Made by a program: the position numbers and the translations under genes. Of a stretch of 64,000 nt of DNA, positions 55,435 to 57,600 are shown piece by piece. Position 1 is the first letter of the stretch, and each line of letters begins with the position of its first letter. Source of the stretch: Apostichopus japonicus. Its lineage: Eukaryota > Echinodermata > Holothuroidea > Aspidochirotida > Stichopodidae. Location: the NCBI RefSeq assembly GCF_037975245.1, contig NC_092574.1:9647713-9711712 (forward strand). Direction: 5' to 3'. The notes beneath the pieces were generated by a model that worked only from the letters and a program-made list of their open reading frames with translations, made no database searches and was not told where the DNA came from.

Positions 55435-55953
55435 GTAAGCCTTTGGATTATCTGGAGTGCTTCTATTAATGCTGATCCAGCGGTTTAATATTCAATTCCA
55501 ATTCAAACCCAATTAATTGTCATTGTTGTGTATGACAGAAACCTTTGTGATGCAACAATCCCCCAAACAATTTAGGCATATCTTGCCCAGGTTTTGGAGA
55601 TATCCTATAGATGTCCTATATAGTTTTCATCTCCTAGAAAACTTGCTCAAGCAGTGTGGTTTGTAAATATAAAATACTTTCCTATTCATCTTGTGATCAG
55701 AAGTGTGTAACTTGTCGTTGTTGTTGTTGTTACGTAAAACTCAGTCCTCAGGAAAAGAATACTATTTCAAGAATTATGTCATGTGATTCCATTGTTTTAT
55801 TTTTTATCTCTATACAGTGAAGGTACGAGGAGAGATAATGCCAGAAAGAATGTAGGTGTTTACAAGTACGCCTTCCACAGGATGCAGCTAAAGGCATTTC
55901 CAAAACTTTACAGGCCACCCGAGGGTACTTACGGTAAAACTGTAGCCACGTAA
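471..55953 (+). CDS. INPP4: INPP4-family inositol 3,4-bisphosphate 4-phosphatase, 3' part (22 exons, N-terminus outside window)
   Basis: Join: 471-602, 20542-20625, 22029-22243, 23757-23814, 24418-24526, 30441-30545, 31754-31862, 32914-33067, 34191-34324, 34962-35000, 39756-39854, 42357-42483, 43314-43370, 48429-48614, 49283-49351, 50777-50900, 51609-51726, 52599-52751, 53113-53204, 53740-53837, 54821-54975, 55818-55953. All introns are GT-AG, all junction phases agree, and the join gives 850 codons plus TAA. The family removes the 4-phosphate from PtdIns(3,4)P2 to give PtdIns3P, dampening PI3K/Akt signalling at endosomal and plasma membranes. Visible parts: end of the C2 domain (residues 1-44), conserved helical region (about 73-322), variable Ser/Thr-rich linker (about 323-474), conserved C-terminal half (475-850) with the CX5R loop C767-R773 and the terminal RPPEGTYGK motif. 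Vertebrate proteins are roughly 920-980 residues, so about 100-150 N-terminal residues should lie upstream. It resembles INPP4A and INPP4B about equally, so I read it as the unduplicated invertebrate form (inference). Confidence 0.95.
1495..1697 (+). repeat. Tandem duplication, period about 108 bp
   Basis: Two diverged copies, each starting agtactgctct and containing cagatgaggtt.ttctacagg and cggtcaaaggtt, ending with atatgaaagg. Confidence 0.75.
6252..7040. repeat. Inverted repeat with ATA/ATC microsatellite ends
   Basis: Arm 6294-6334 (core cgcttaagcgaccacaaatg) is the reverse complement of 6918-6960 with few mismatches; outside each arm lie trinucleotide runs (6252-6282 and 6978-7038) that are also complementary. 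This is a foldback structure about 790 bp long. It may be a foldback element or two convergent copies of one retroelement 3' end. Confidence 0.65.
7443..7745 (+). repeat. Minisatellite, period 77-83 bp, about 3.7 copies
   Basis: Unit begins at ataatggaacta (atgg at 7447, 7526, 7603, 7686) and carries gtcagtcatacattaccaaa and gtatacttaatat. Confidence 0.8.
9489..9525. mobile_element. Fragment of the same CAGGGCA-ended family
   Basis: ggacgaccat followed by ttgccctg repeats the right-hand end of the element at 11514-11779. Confidence 0.4.
11514..11779. mobile_element. hAT-like non-autonomous element, degraded
   Basis: Left end CAGGGCAGTTTTT with GTCCTCGGGACGACCA nearby; right end, read on the minus strand, CAGGGCAAAATTTT with GTCGTCCCAGACGACCA. 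A second fragment with the same right end lies at 9489-9525. CAGGG termini are typical of hAT elements. The 8-bp flanks do not match, so the target duplication is lost or the boundaries are off. Confidence 0.5.
12231..12250 (+). repeat. (AT)n microsatellite
   Basis: Uninterrupted AT dinucleotides followed by a short GA tract. Confidence 0.85.
13896..13985 (+). repeat. 12-bp minisatellite built on CCAACATTGGTA
   Basis: About seven units of a 12-bp repeat with variants such as ccaacattggtc, caacaatggtcc and caacatgggtac. The core CCAACATTGG is close to palindromic. Confidence 0.75.
14871..15447 (+). repeat. Recent 286-bp tandem duplication
   Basis: 14871-15156 and 15157-15447 are nearly identical head-to-tail copies starting gaatcaagccatatgaatta and ending aagtaaccattataag. 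Few substitutions and a small insertion separate them. Confidence 0.92.
16531..16891 (-). mobile_element. MITE family A copy 1 (TTAA target)
   Basis: About 361 bp between TTAA at 16527-16530 and 16892-16895. Minus-orientation copy of the repeat also at 32376-32737 and 42819-43175. Imperfect terminal inverted repeats of about 20 bp and TTAA flanks fit a piggyBac- or Kolobok-type MITE. Confidence 0.7.
18151..18579 (+). pseudogene. L2/CR1-like non-LTR retrotransposon reverse transcriptase, C-terminal fragment
   Basis: An open frame of about 142 codons with the usual end of L2/CR1-clade polyproteins: [49 protein letters not shown] and [10 protein letters not shown], then TAA at 18577-18579. The RT palm and endonuclease are absent, so it is a 5'-truncated copy, though this tail is still open, suggesting fairly recent insertion. 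The 3' UTR continues to about 19200, interrupted by a SINE, and ends in the family tail ggcgctatataaatgcttta plus (TTA)n. Confidence 0.85.
18655..19012 (-). mobile_element. tRNA-derived SINE inserted in the L2/CR1-like 3' UTR
   Basis: On the minus strand the head reads TGGTCAAGTGGTTAAGG (A-box-like, 18987-19003) and GGTTCGAGCC (B box, 18951-18960) at pol III promoter spacing. The body contains gcaccacagtgcaccacaac and a CCCGGGGG block. T/A-rich flanks near 18622 and 19010 may be the target duplication. It splits the retrotransposon 3' UTR, so it inserted later. Confidence 0.7.
19013..19200 (+). mobile_element. L2/CR1-like element 3' end
   Basis: Continuation of the element whose coding end is at 18151-18579. 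Contains gtaaagcgcttagtggcctt and a TTA-repeat tail, typical of L2/CR1-clade 3' ends. Confidence 0.7.
19205..19465 (-). pseudogene. Second L2/CR1-like RT C-terminal remnant, opposite strand
   Basis: On the minus strand, from about 19465 downward: [19 protein letters not shown] followed by [13 protein letters not shown], the same conserved RT tail as the plus-strand copy but a different family. Its 3' tail (gtagagcgctctatcaaata and TTA repeats) meets the tail of the plus-strand element, so two elements are joined tail to tail. Confidence 0.72.
20206..20256 (+). repeat. G-rich tract (quadruplex-like)
   Basis: Many runs of three to six G separated by one to four bases, about 290 bp upstream of the exon b acceptor. 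Confidence 0.7.
20542..20625 (+). CDS. INPP4: INPP4 exon b: linker after the C2 domain
   Basis: 28 codons (residues 45-72), phase 0 to 0, between acceptor ttaactcacag and donor gtaagt. Acidic and Ser-rich (begins LEDPDDMGS, ends SSPTSLL). Sequence similarity to the family is weak here, as expected for the C2-to-core linker; the call rests on good splice sites, matching phase and position. Confidence 0.83.
20626..22028 (+). other. INPP4 intron b-c
   Basis: 1.4 kb. Contains a GC-rich patch near 20980-21030 (gcggggcggtatttagaact and cgcccgccgggcg). No repeat family or gene recognised. Confidence 0.6.
22029..22243 (+). CDS. INPP4: INPP4 exon c: start of conserved core
   Basis: 71 codons plus 2 nt (residues 73-143, phase 2 out). 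Acceptor ttcatcag, donor gtaagt. Contains [17 protein letters not shown] and ends YYIPAEML, which follow the vertebrate pattern LLKSVFGGAICRMYRFPT and then HVPRQFV. The N-terminal third is basic and Ser-rich. Confidence 0.92.
22303..22458 (+). repeat. (ATGAT)n and (AT)n microsatellites
   Basis: 22303-22392 is an irregular gatatgat/gatatg repeat; 22416-22458 is AT dinucleotides broken by acata. Confidence 0.85.
22857..23030 (+). repeat. Tandem duplication, period 87 bp
   Basis: Two copies of a unit with agctgagatagctg, gtgggatg.c and cccaccaggaagtaca; about 85% alike by eye. Confidence 0.8.
23199..23410 (+). repeat. (AT)n/(GATA)n microsatellite
   Basis: About 210 bp of alternating tatata and gatagata units. 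Confidence 0.9.
23757..23814 (+). CDS. INPP4: INPP4 exon d
   Basis: 58 nt; the first base completes a Leu codon split with exon c, then 19 codons (residues 144-163) ending QLVKLGK. Follows the family segment that ends EELGEL. Acceptor ctgtttag is good; the donor gtcaga is poor, so this junction is the least canonical of the gene, but phase and homology both support it. Confidence 0.85.
23815..24417 (+). other. INPP4 intron d-e
   Basis: 603 bp. Contains a C-rich stretch at 23898-23995 with a repeated phrase tggagctct..(c)acccccct (three to four irregular units of about 30 bp) and another C-run at 24255-24275. The acceptor is preceded by a 16-T run. Confidence 0.65.
24418..24526 (+). CDS. INPP4: INPP4 exon e
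   Basis: 36 codons plus 1 nt (residues 164-199). The acceptor follows a 16-base T-run and tttgtcag. Contains [19 protein letters not shown], matching the helical segment CWESLRRQIVTQYQTI of the family. Donor gtttga is weak. The next intron carries the nested transposons at 24701-29366. Confidence 0.9.
24701..29366. mobile_element. 4.67-kb DNA-transposon-like element with 27-bp perfect TIRs
   Basis: 24701-24727 and 29340-29366 are exact reverse complements (27 of 27; start CAGTACTGATTTCGCTTAAC). A TA follows each end on the outside (24699-24700, 29367-29368), consistent with a 2-bp TA target duplication. Both ends carry clusters of CGATAAAA-type motifs (24743-24800 and 29241-29300) and a shared ttgaaaattccacgaa-like phrase. 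No transposase is recognisable: the open frames inside are all under 90 codons and match nothing I know. So it is non-autonomous or decayed. Removing the nested 667-bp element plus one 8-bp copy leaves about 3.99 kb. Confidence 0.88.
26574..27240. mobile_element. 667-bp nested element with 8-bp target duplication
   Basis: Flanked by exact 8-bp direct repeats GTTTTTGT (26566-26573 and 27241-27248). Termini are inverted: the first 25 bp, CAACGAGGTAAATGAATCTG then GAGGA, match the reverse complement of the right end; after a short diverged stretch a further block of about 45 bp (contains cgtaccatgtatggagggtc) also matches. An 8-bp duplication fits hAT or P superfamilies; the terminus CAACGAGG is not the usual hAT CAGNG. 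Lies inside the 24701-29366 element. Confidence 0.88.
30024..30326. mobile_element. hAT-type MITE with CAGGCGCG ends
   Basis: Left end CAGGCGCGTAGCCAAGG, right end on the minus strand CAGGCGCGAGCCAGG followed by CCAAGGAGGGGCGAA. Imperfect 8-bp flanks AGTATAAA and AGAATGAA (6 of 8) fit a hAT target duplication. The G/C-rich block and the phrase acgcttcgcgcc are typical of a MITE class widespread in marine invertebrates (recollection). Confidence 0.7.
30441..30545 (+). CDS. INPP4: INPP4 exon f
   Basis: Residues 200-234, phase 1 in and out. Acceptor ctctcgttag, donor gtaaag. Contains [17 protein letters not shown], matching the highly conserved KKLEFVPTNLHIQRMRV of vertebrate INPP4. Confidence 0.94.
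30546..31753 (+). other. INPP4 intron f-g
   Basis: 1.2 kb; C- then A-run at 30580-30601 and the 31160-31367 minisatellite. Otherwise plain. Confidence 0.6.
31160..31367 (+). repeat. Minisatellite, period about 32 bp, about 6 copies
   Basis: Unit ggttaggcctataatgtact followed by atcattcattat, with variants; clean head-to-tail copies. Confidence 0.9.
31754..31862 (+). CDS. INPP4: INPP4 exon g
   Basis: Residues 235-270, phase 1 in and 2 out. Acceptor ttttacattacag, donor gtattt. Contains [12 protein letters not shown] and [11 protein letters not shown], near-identical to the family signature YDIVTIGAPAAH..GFKSGGLRKKLH. Confidence 0.95.
31863..32913 (+). other. INPP4 intron g-h
   Basis: 1.05 kb holding MITE family A copy 2 (32376-32737). 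Remaining sequence unremarkable. Confidence 0.6.
32376..32737 (+). mobile_element. MITE family A copy 2
   Basis: Starts after TTAA (32372-32375) with AGGCATTGAAGACTTGC and ends near acacccttttag. Internal phrases agttaactttctgttgcttg, gtgctgtgggtattgaccgc and gatcgatggtggtgtctaac are shared with the copies at 16531 (inverted) and 42819. Confidence 0.75.
32914..33067 (+). CDS. INPP4: INPP4 exon h: helical region
   Basis: One base plus 51 codons (residues 271-322). Acceptor catcttcatcag, donor gtaggg. Gln/Glu-rich and probably helical ([20 protein letters not shown]). It sits where vertebrates have the CQSIIYIPQDVVRAKEII helices. Similarity is moderate; the phase fits exon g exactly. Confidence 0.88.
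33068..34190 (+). other. INPP4 intron h-i
   Basis: 1.1 kb. Contains the 33668-33717 G-tract. Nothing else recognised. Confidence 0.6.
33668..33717 (+). repeat. Long G-run, strong quadruplex candidate
   Basis: An 18-base G-run followed by further G-runs split by single T or short spacers, on the sense strand of an INPP4 intron. Confidence 0.8.
34191..34324 (+). CDS. INPP4: INPP4 exon i: end of helix and start of variable linker
   Basis: 44 codons plus 2 nt (residues 323-366). Acceptor ctgcttccag, donor gttggt. Starts [12 protein letters not shown] and becomes basic and Ser-rich ([17 protein letters not shown]), typical of a disordered linker. Confidence 0.87.
34325..34961 (+). other. INPP4 intron i-j
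   Basis: 637 bp; one G-rich patch at 34770-34796. No gene or repeat family recognised. Confidence 0.6.
34962..35000 (+). CDS. INPP4: INPP4 exon j: 39-nt microexon
   Basis: 39 nt, phase 2 in and out, between a C/T-rich acceptor ending cttctag and a strong gtgagt donor. Codes [12 protein letters not shown]. Because its length is a multiple of three and both flanking phases match, it could be skipped without a frame change, so it is a candidate alternatively spliced exon. No clear family similarity; supported by splice sites and phase. Confidence 0.72.
35262..35440 (-). mobile_element. tRNA-derived SINE, family B copy 1
   Basis: On the minus strand: GTCAGTTGGTTAGAGCGC (A box), a degraded B box GATTTCAAATTCC, then CTAGCCATAAATTTC and a body shared with 56232-56440 (ttatggctagaa, actgggaatattag.ccatgg). 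Confidence 0.65.
36111..36124. promoter_or_regulatory. Perfect RFX X-box palindrome
   Basis: GTTACCATGGTAAC, a perfect 14-bp palindrome matching the X-box consensus GTNRCC-N2-RGYAAC bound by RFX factors. It is intronic, 1.1 kb after the exon j donor. Binding is inference. Confidence 0.45.
37214..38342 (+). repeat. 1.1-kb minisatellite, unit about 26 bp
   Basis: About 40 diverged units of the form ttgaatacttcatacatgat plus aaatgc. There is higher-order structure: a multi-unit block near 37360-37560 recurs near 37660-37860, and a block at 37790-37910 recurs at 37920-38050. Frames through it appear open only because the unit lacks stops on one strand. Confidence 0.93.
38730..38813 (+). repeat. 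Short tandem repeat of gattagtacctggattaatc
   Basis: Three copies of attagtacctggattaat, two followed by ctttgagataata. Confidence 0.85.
39756..39854 (+). CDS. INPP4: INPP4 exon k: linker
   Basis: 99 nt, phase 2 in and out (residues 380-412). Acceptor actttgaag, donor gtacaa. Codes [14 protein letters not shown] and [16 protein letters not shown]. Linker region without clear family match; also frame-neutral if skipped. Confidence 0.8.
39855..42356 (+). other. INPP4 intron k-l
   Basis: 2.5 kb of AT-rich sequence. A short ctgactgg phrase near 41431 resembles the 3' end of SINE family B. No gene found. Confidence 0.6.
42357..42483 (+). CDS. INPP4: INPP4 exon l: Ser/Thr/Asn-rich linker
   Basis: One base plus 42 codons (residues 413-455). 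Acceptor ctctccggcatag, donor gtaagc. Low-complexity hydrophilic sequence ([19 protein letters not shown]) followed by a short hydrophobic end (TAFLTLPTL). It corresponds to the poorly conserved, PEST-like middle of vertebrate INPP4. Confidence 0.85.
42484..43313 (+). other. INPP4 intron l-m
   Basis: 830 bp, largely occupied by MITE family A copy 3. Confidence 0.65.
42819..43175 (+). mobile_element. MITE family A copy 3
   Basis: Starts after TTAA (42815-42818) with AGGCGTTGAAGACTCGTCC; the right end on the minus strand reads AAGGGGGTGAAGACTCGTGC, so about 17 of 20 terminal bases are inverted matches. This is the copy that best shows the terminal inverted repeat. Confidence 0.78.
43314..43370 (+). 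CDS. INPP4: INPP4 exon m: short linker exon
   Basis: 19 codons, phase 0 to 0 (residues 456-474), between tgaattacag and gtagtg. Codes [19 protein letters not shown]. Frame-neutral if skipped; supported by splice sites and phase rather than homology. Confidence 0.74.
44026..44298 (+). repeat. Tandem duplication, period 136 bp
   Basis: Copies share tatggggtaatg, taattataa..aagtactttttcgtaagta and ctatgtaaaaaatatctcct; very similar, so fairly recent. Confidence 0.9.
44335..44540 (+). repeat. Dispersed repeat C copy 1
   Basis: Shares gaaaggattatctggtg-like and gcatctggcaaca...gtgaatgatg...catggcaat.gag phrases with 47965-48180. Ends of the repeat are not clear. Confidence 0.5.
44653..44781 (-). 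mobile_element. 129-bp retroelement insertion with hammerhead-like motif
   Basis: Flanked by 13-bp direct repeats TACAATGAATCTT (44640-44652 and 44782-44794), a clear target duplication. On the minus strand it contains GATCC-TGCTA-GGATC, a perfect 5-bp stem with a 5-nt loop, preceded by TTGAAGAA and followed by GACACGTCAGG. This resembles the hammerhead core CUGANGA-stem-GAAA carried by Penelope-like retroelements, with core substitutions, so probably inactive. The family assignment is inference; the duplication is seen directly. Confidence 0.65.
45797..45900 (+). repeat. 17-bp tandem repeat
   Basis: atttcaaatttttcaag repeated about three times, then decaying variants of tttttcaagat. Confidence 0.85.
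47525..47621 (+). repeat. 48-bp tandem duplication
   Basis: Two copies of gtgtttgac.gtaatagta followed by tatgccgataatta.aatctg. Confidence 0.85.
47965..48180 (+). repeat. Dispersed repeat C copy 2
   Basis: Diverged partner of 44335-44540, same orientation, with tgaagcatctggcaacaatc followed by gagtgaatgatggcacc. Confidence 0.5.
48387..48420 (+). repeat. (TTTA)n microsatellite at the exon n acceptor
   Basis: About eight tetranucleotide units ending 8 bp before the exon n start, forming most of the pyrimidine tract. Confidence 0.9.
48429..48614 (+). CDS. INPP4: INPP4 exon n: start of C-terminal half
   Basis: 62 codons (residues 475-536), phase 0 to 0. The acceptor atattcag lies directly after a (TTTA)n microsatellite, which supplies the pyrimidine tract. 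Codes two amphipathic helices ([32 protein letters not shown]), matching the segment before YLSLQYRRD in vertebrates. Confidence 0.9.
48615..49282 (+). other. INPP4 intron n-o
   Basis: 668 bp, nothing recognised. Confidence 0.6.
49283..49351 (+). CDS. INPP4: INPP4 exon o
   Basis: 23 codons (residues 537-559), phase 0 to 0. Contains [14 protein letters not shown], matching the family motif YLSLQYRRDVVFCQ. Acceptor catcattag, donor gtgagt. Confidence 0.94.
49352..50776 (+). other. INPP4 intron o-p
   Basis: 1.4 kb, half of it a non-LTR retrotransposon remnant (49440-50161), with a G-rich tract at 49930-49962. Long antisense frame 50450-50848 is judged non-coding. Confidence 0.65.
49440..50161 (+). 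pseudogene. Non-LTR retrotransposon 3' remnant (jockey/CR1-like RT end)
   Basis: 49607-49855 reads [20 protein letters not shown] then [28 protein letters not shown] and [10 protein letters not shown], stop TAG at 49853-49855: the typical C-terminal tail of jockey/CR1-type polyproteins. Upstream the frame has stops (about 49440-49600). The 3' end is marked by aaataaattcaattcaatg near 50145-50162. It is a different family from the 18151 copy. Confidence 0.75.
50777..50900 (+). CDS. INPP4: INPP4 exon p
   Basis: 41 codons plus 1 nt (residues 560-600). Contains [20 protein letters not shown] and ESLLSTYG, matching [21 protein letters not shown] and ESLLSTYG of vertebrate INPP4A. Acceptor ttttcttcag, donor gtaagt. 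Confidence 0.96.
50901..51608 (+). other. INPP4 intron p-q
   Basis: 708 bp; a short direct repeat cttctaagtgtaacaagctg near 51547-51590. Nothing else. Confidence 0.6.
51609..51726 (+). CDS. INPP4: INPP4 exon q
   Basis: Residues 601-639, phase 1 in and 2 out. Begins [20 protein letters not shown], matching [20 protein letters not shown]. Acceptor atctctacag, donor gtattt. Confidence 0.96.
51727..52598 (+). other. INPP4 intron q-r
   Basis: 872 bp, nothing recognised. Confidence 0.6.
52599..52751 (+). CDS. INPP4: INPP4 exon r
   Basis: 153 nt (residues 640-690), phase 2 in and out. Contains [15 protein letters not shown], matching VLFNVGINEQQTLAE. Acceptor ccatttcag, donor gtgagt. Confidence 0.96.
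52752..53112 (+). other. INPP4 intron r-s
   Basis: 361 bp; most of it is the 52882-53050 duplication. Confidence 0.6.
52882..53050 (+). repeat. 80-bp tandem duplication containing (ATT)n
   Basis: Two copies of cttaatattct..att, then attattattattg-type runs, then attttaatcctaagatatg. The second copy ends about 60 bp before exon s. Confidence 0.85.
53113..53204 (+). CDS. INPP4: INPP4 exon s
   Basis: 92 nt (residues 691-721), phase 2 in and 1 out. Begins [19 protein letters not shown], matching [19 protein letters not shown]. Acceptor tcctttaag, donor gtgagt. Confidence 0.96.
53205..53739 (+). other. INPP4 intron s-t
   Basis: 535 bp, nothing recognised. Confidence 0.6.
53740..53837 (+). CDS. 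INPP4: INPP4 exon t
   Basis: 98 nt (residues 722-754), phase 1 in and 0 out. Contains [20 protein letters not shown], which aligns with the segment [20 protein letters not shown] just before the catalytic loop. Acceptor gttctcacag, donor gtgagt. Confidence 0.94.
53838..54820 (+). other. INPP4 intron t-u
   Basis: 983 bp, nothing recognised; a short open frame at 54036-54320 has no splice support. Confidence 0.6.
54821..54975 (+). CDS. INPP4: INPP4 exon u: catalytic CX5R loop
   Basis: 51 codons plus 2 nt (residues 755-805). Holds [17 protein letters not shown] at 54857-54907, identical to the vertebrate active-site segment. In this phosphatase family the Cys (codon 54857-54859, residue 767) is the nucleophile and the Arg (54875-54877, residue 773) binds phosphate; the two Lys in the loop fit phosphoinositide specificity. 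All catalytic residues are intact. Acceptor ttcatttcag, donor gtgagt. Confidence 0.98.
55030..55130 (+). mobile_element. tRNA-derived SINE family D, 5'-truncated copy
   Basis: B box ggttcgaatcccggtgga near 55059-55076, then ccctggatg and a tail ggattttcctcattacgatt. Partner of the inverted copy at 55131-55265. Confidence 0.7.
55131..55265 (-). mobile_element. tRNA-derived SINE family D, full head, inverted
   Basis: Minus strand: 55249-55177 folds as a tRNA-like head. The acceptor arms AGCATCC and GGATGCT pair over 7 bp, the A box TAGCCTAGTGGTTAGGG, a 5-bp anticodon stem TCTGC/GCAGG with loop ATATAAA, and the B box GGTTCGAATCC. The T stem has mismatches and there is an extra base before the 3' acceptor strand, so it is a SINE head, not a working tRNA gene. 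The SINE body continues to the AT tract at about 55120-55145. Confidence 0.75.
55313..55434 (+). repeat. (AT)n microsatellite, about 120 bp
   Basis: Nearly pure TA dinucleotides with a few GATA interruptions. A shorter TA run lies at 55008-55030. Confidence 0.92.
55818..55953 (+). CDS. INPP4: INPP4 exon v: terminal coding exon and stop
   Basis: One base completing a Ser codon, then 44 codons and TAA at 55951-55953 (residues 806-850). Contains [19 protein letters not shown] and [13 protein letters not shown], matching the invariant C-terminus [19 protein letters not shown] of vertebrate INPP4. Acceptor tctatacag. A 14-bp hairpin starts at the stop codon. Confidence 0.98.
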
Positions 55954-55989
55954 AAAAAACCACCACTGTCATAAGTGGTTGGTTTTTTT
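55952..55989 (+). promoter_or_regulatory. Hairpin at the stop codon / start of 3' UTR
   Basis: 55953-55967 (A-run then CCACCACT) pairs with 55974-55989 (AGTGGTTGGT then T-run): 14 base pairs with one bulged T at 55980 and a 6-nt loop GTCATA. It overlaps the last base of the TAA stop. The pairing is seen in the sequence; any role in mRNA stability or termination is inference. Confidence 0.55.
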
Positions 55990-56231
55990 ACCTATCAGAG
56001 ACATTGTTGACACTGGTTTGATGTTGTCACAGACTTCCCAAGCAATCCAGGATGCCAAAGCTAGCTATATACTGTACCAAATAATGCCAGATTTTGAAGT
56101 TTATCAATGAAGCCTGTCATACCTTTGAAAGGACCCTTCCTGCCAAGCAAAAATTCAAGCATGAACTATTGCTGTTGTTTTTGGTCTTTTCTTCACATTT
56201 GTGTCACAGCAGATGTTAAACACCTTCTGAA

Positions 56232-56440
56232 AATAATCTGTGTACTTGACAAGCAAATGAAATAACGGAAAAGCGACTGGGAAATATTAGACCATGGAAA
56301 AGACGACAGAAATAAATTTATGGCTAGAACAGGATTCGAACCATACATGCAGACACACCAACTGAAGCTGTCAAGCCGTTAGTTTGTGGCAATTACTATA
56401 GCCAACTGAGGGCTGGATATCTCGTATATGGTAGGACACA
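56232..56440 (-). mobile_element. tRNA-derived SINE, family B copy 2
   Basis: Minus strand: CTTCAGTTGGTGTGTCTGC (A-box-like), GGTTCGAATCCTGTTCTAGC (B box), then CATAAATTTATTTCTG and tctaatatttcccagtcgct. Same family as 35262-35440. Confidence 0.7.
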
Positions 56441-57271
56441 AAGATGGTAACCCTGAGGTCACTAAATTTCATTTAATTTTTGGGCTCTTTTCCAGTTATT
56501 TTTTGAAAAAGTATAAATTATTCTTTTTATAGTATGTATGCCTCCAATGGTCATGCTCCTGGTTTTGAGATAACTTCAATCAAAGCCACAGCATGGGTTC
56601 AAGTCGAAGTTTCCTTTAGTGGGAATACCAGTACATGAAGGCTCGAAGCCTGAGTCCAAAAGTATGAGTGTTTAGTTTGTCATTAGTCTCTATACTACTA
56701 ATAGAAACTTGAGTACAAATTAAACAAAAAAGGTGGAGTAAAGTTAGGTGTGCTAGAATATGAATGCAGGTACAGATTCAATACAAGTCTTGTGCACAAC
56801 TCAGCAGGTAAAAGGGTGTTGCATATAGTATATTAAATCTTGGATCAAATCCTATAGTGGAGTTTGGAAGGGTTTTTTTTTTTTTTTTTTTTTTTTTTTG
56901 CACTGTACTAAATTTACAACTCAATTCCAAATCTGTTGATATATAGATATACACAAACATGAGGGTCCTTGAGTGTGGATCATTGACAGATAAAGTAAGG
57001 AAGTGGGGGTAATTTGATAGAACTCCTCCCCCTTTGCCCACACTACTGCTCTGAAGCTTGTTTGAGATATCTCTATGCAAGGTTATTGTTAGTAAGTGTG
57101 AAATACCCAGTACCTTTATAATCAGCTGATTTTTATTACTTATTACTTGTCTGTTCACTGTTTCTAAGAGGCTGTTTAATTATTGTACATAATTCCTTCT
57201 GTGTATGTTCTATATGTTCTGTATATTTCAAAGATTTTCAAAACTTGAGTTAGATACATGTCGGGGCTAAC

Positions 57272-57478
57272 CAGTGGCGTAGCTGTGTGGGCTCTATGCA
57301 GGCCTACACCTCCCCATGCACTCTTATACCACACACAAATTTACCAGTCCTATCCCCAACCTCCAAGTATACGTGGACAGTGGTACTACAAACATTACTT
57401 GATGCAACGTTACAACTCCATTTAGCCCTTTCCCCTTCCACAATATAACTTGCCTTTGCAGACCTGGCTACGCCCCTG
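57272..57478. mobile_element. MITE-like element with CAG(T/G)GGCGTAGC ends
   Basis: Left end CAGTGGCGTAGCTGTG; right end on the minus strand CAGGGGCGTAGCCAGG. Ends are inverted over about 12 bp. The 8-bp flanks do not match, so the target duplication is not supported. Confidence 0.5.
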
Positions 57479-57536
57479 GGAAAACTCATTAATTCTATAA
57501 CAATTAATATATGCCTGTCTATTATACGTACTTGTC

Positions 57537-57542
57537 AATAAA
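57537..57542 (+). terminator. Candidate poly(A) signal AATAAA for INPP4
   Basis: AATAAA in cttgtcaataaaatttcc, about 1.58 kb after the stop. An earlier AATAAA at 56311-56316 lies in a SINE-like repeat, and ATTAAA occurs at 56832-56837. The 3' end cannot be decided from sequence alone. Confidence 0.25.
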
Positions 57543-57600
57543 ATTTCCTATCAATTTTCCTAAGTCATACTGTAATAACTTTGTGCTTTCTTTGTTTGTG

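Larger units (their letters stand above)
54976..55817 (+). other. INPP4 intron u-v
   Basis: 842 bp with two opposed SINE copies around an AT tract and a long (AT)n tract; the rest is plain. Confidence 0.65.
55954..57600 (+). other. INPP4 3' UTR and adjacent sequence
   Basis: Begins with the hairpin at the stop codon. Contains a SINE (56232-56440), a 27-base T-run (about 56872-56899), a MITE-like segment (57272-57478) and the candidate poly(A) signal at 57537. The true mRNA end is unknown. Confidence 0.5.

Noticed and set aside
55952-55990. Bacterial-type intrinsic terminator
   Set aside because: The stem followed by T-run looks like one, but the setting is an animal gene's 3' UTR, so that reading does not apply.
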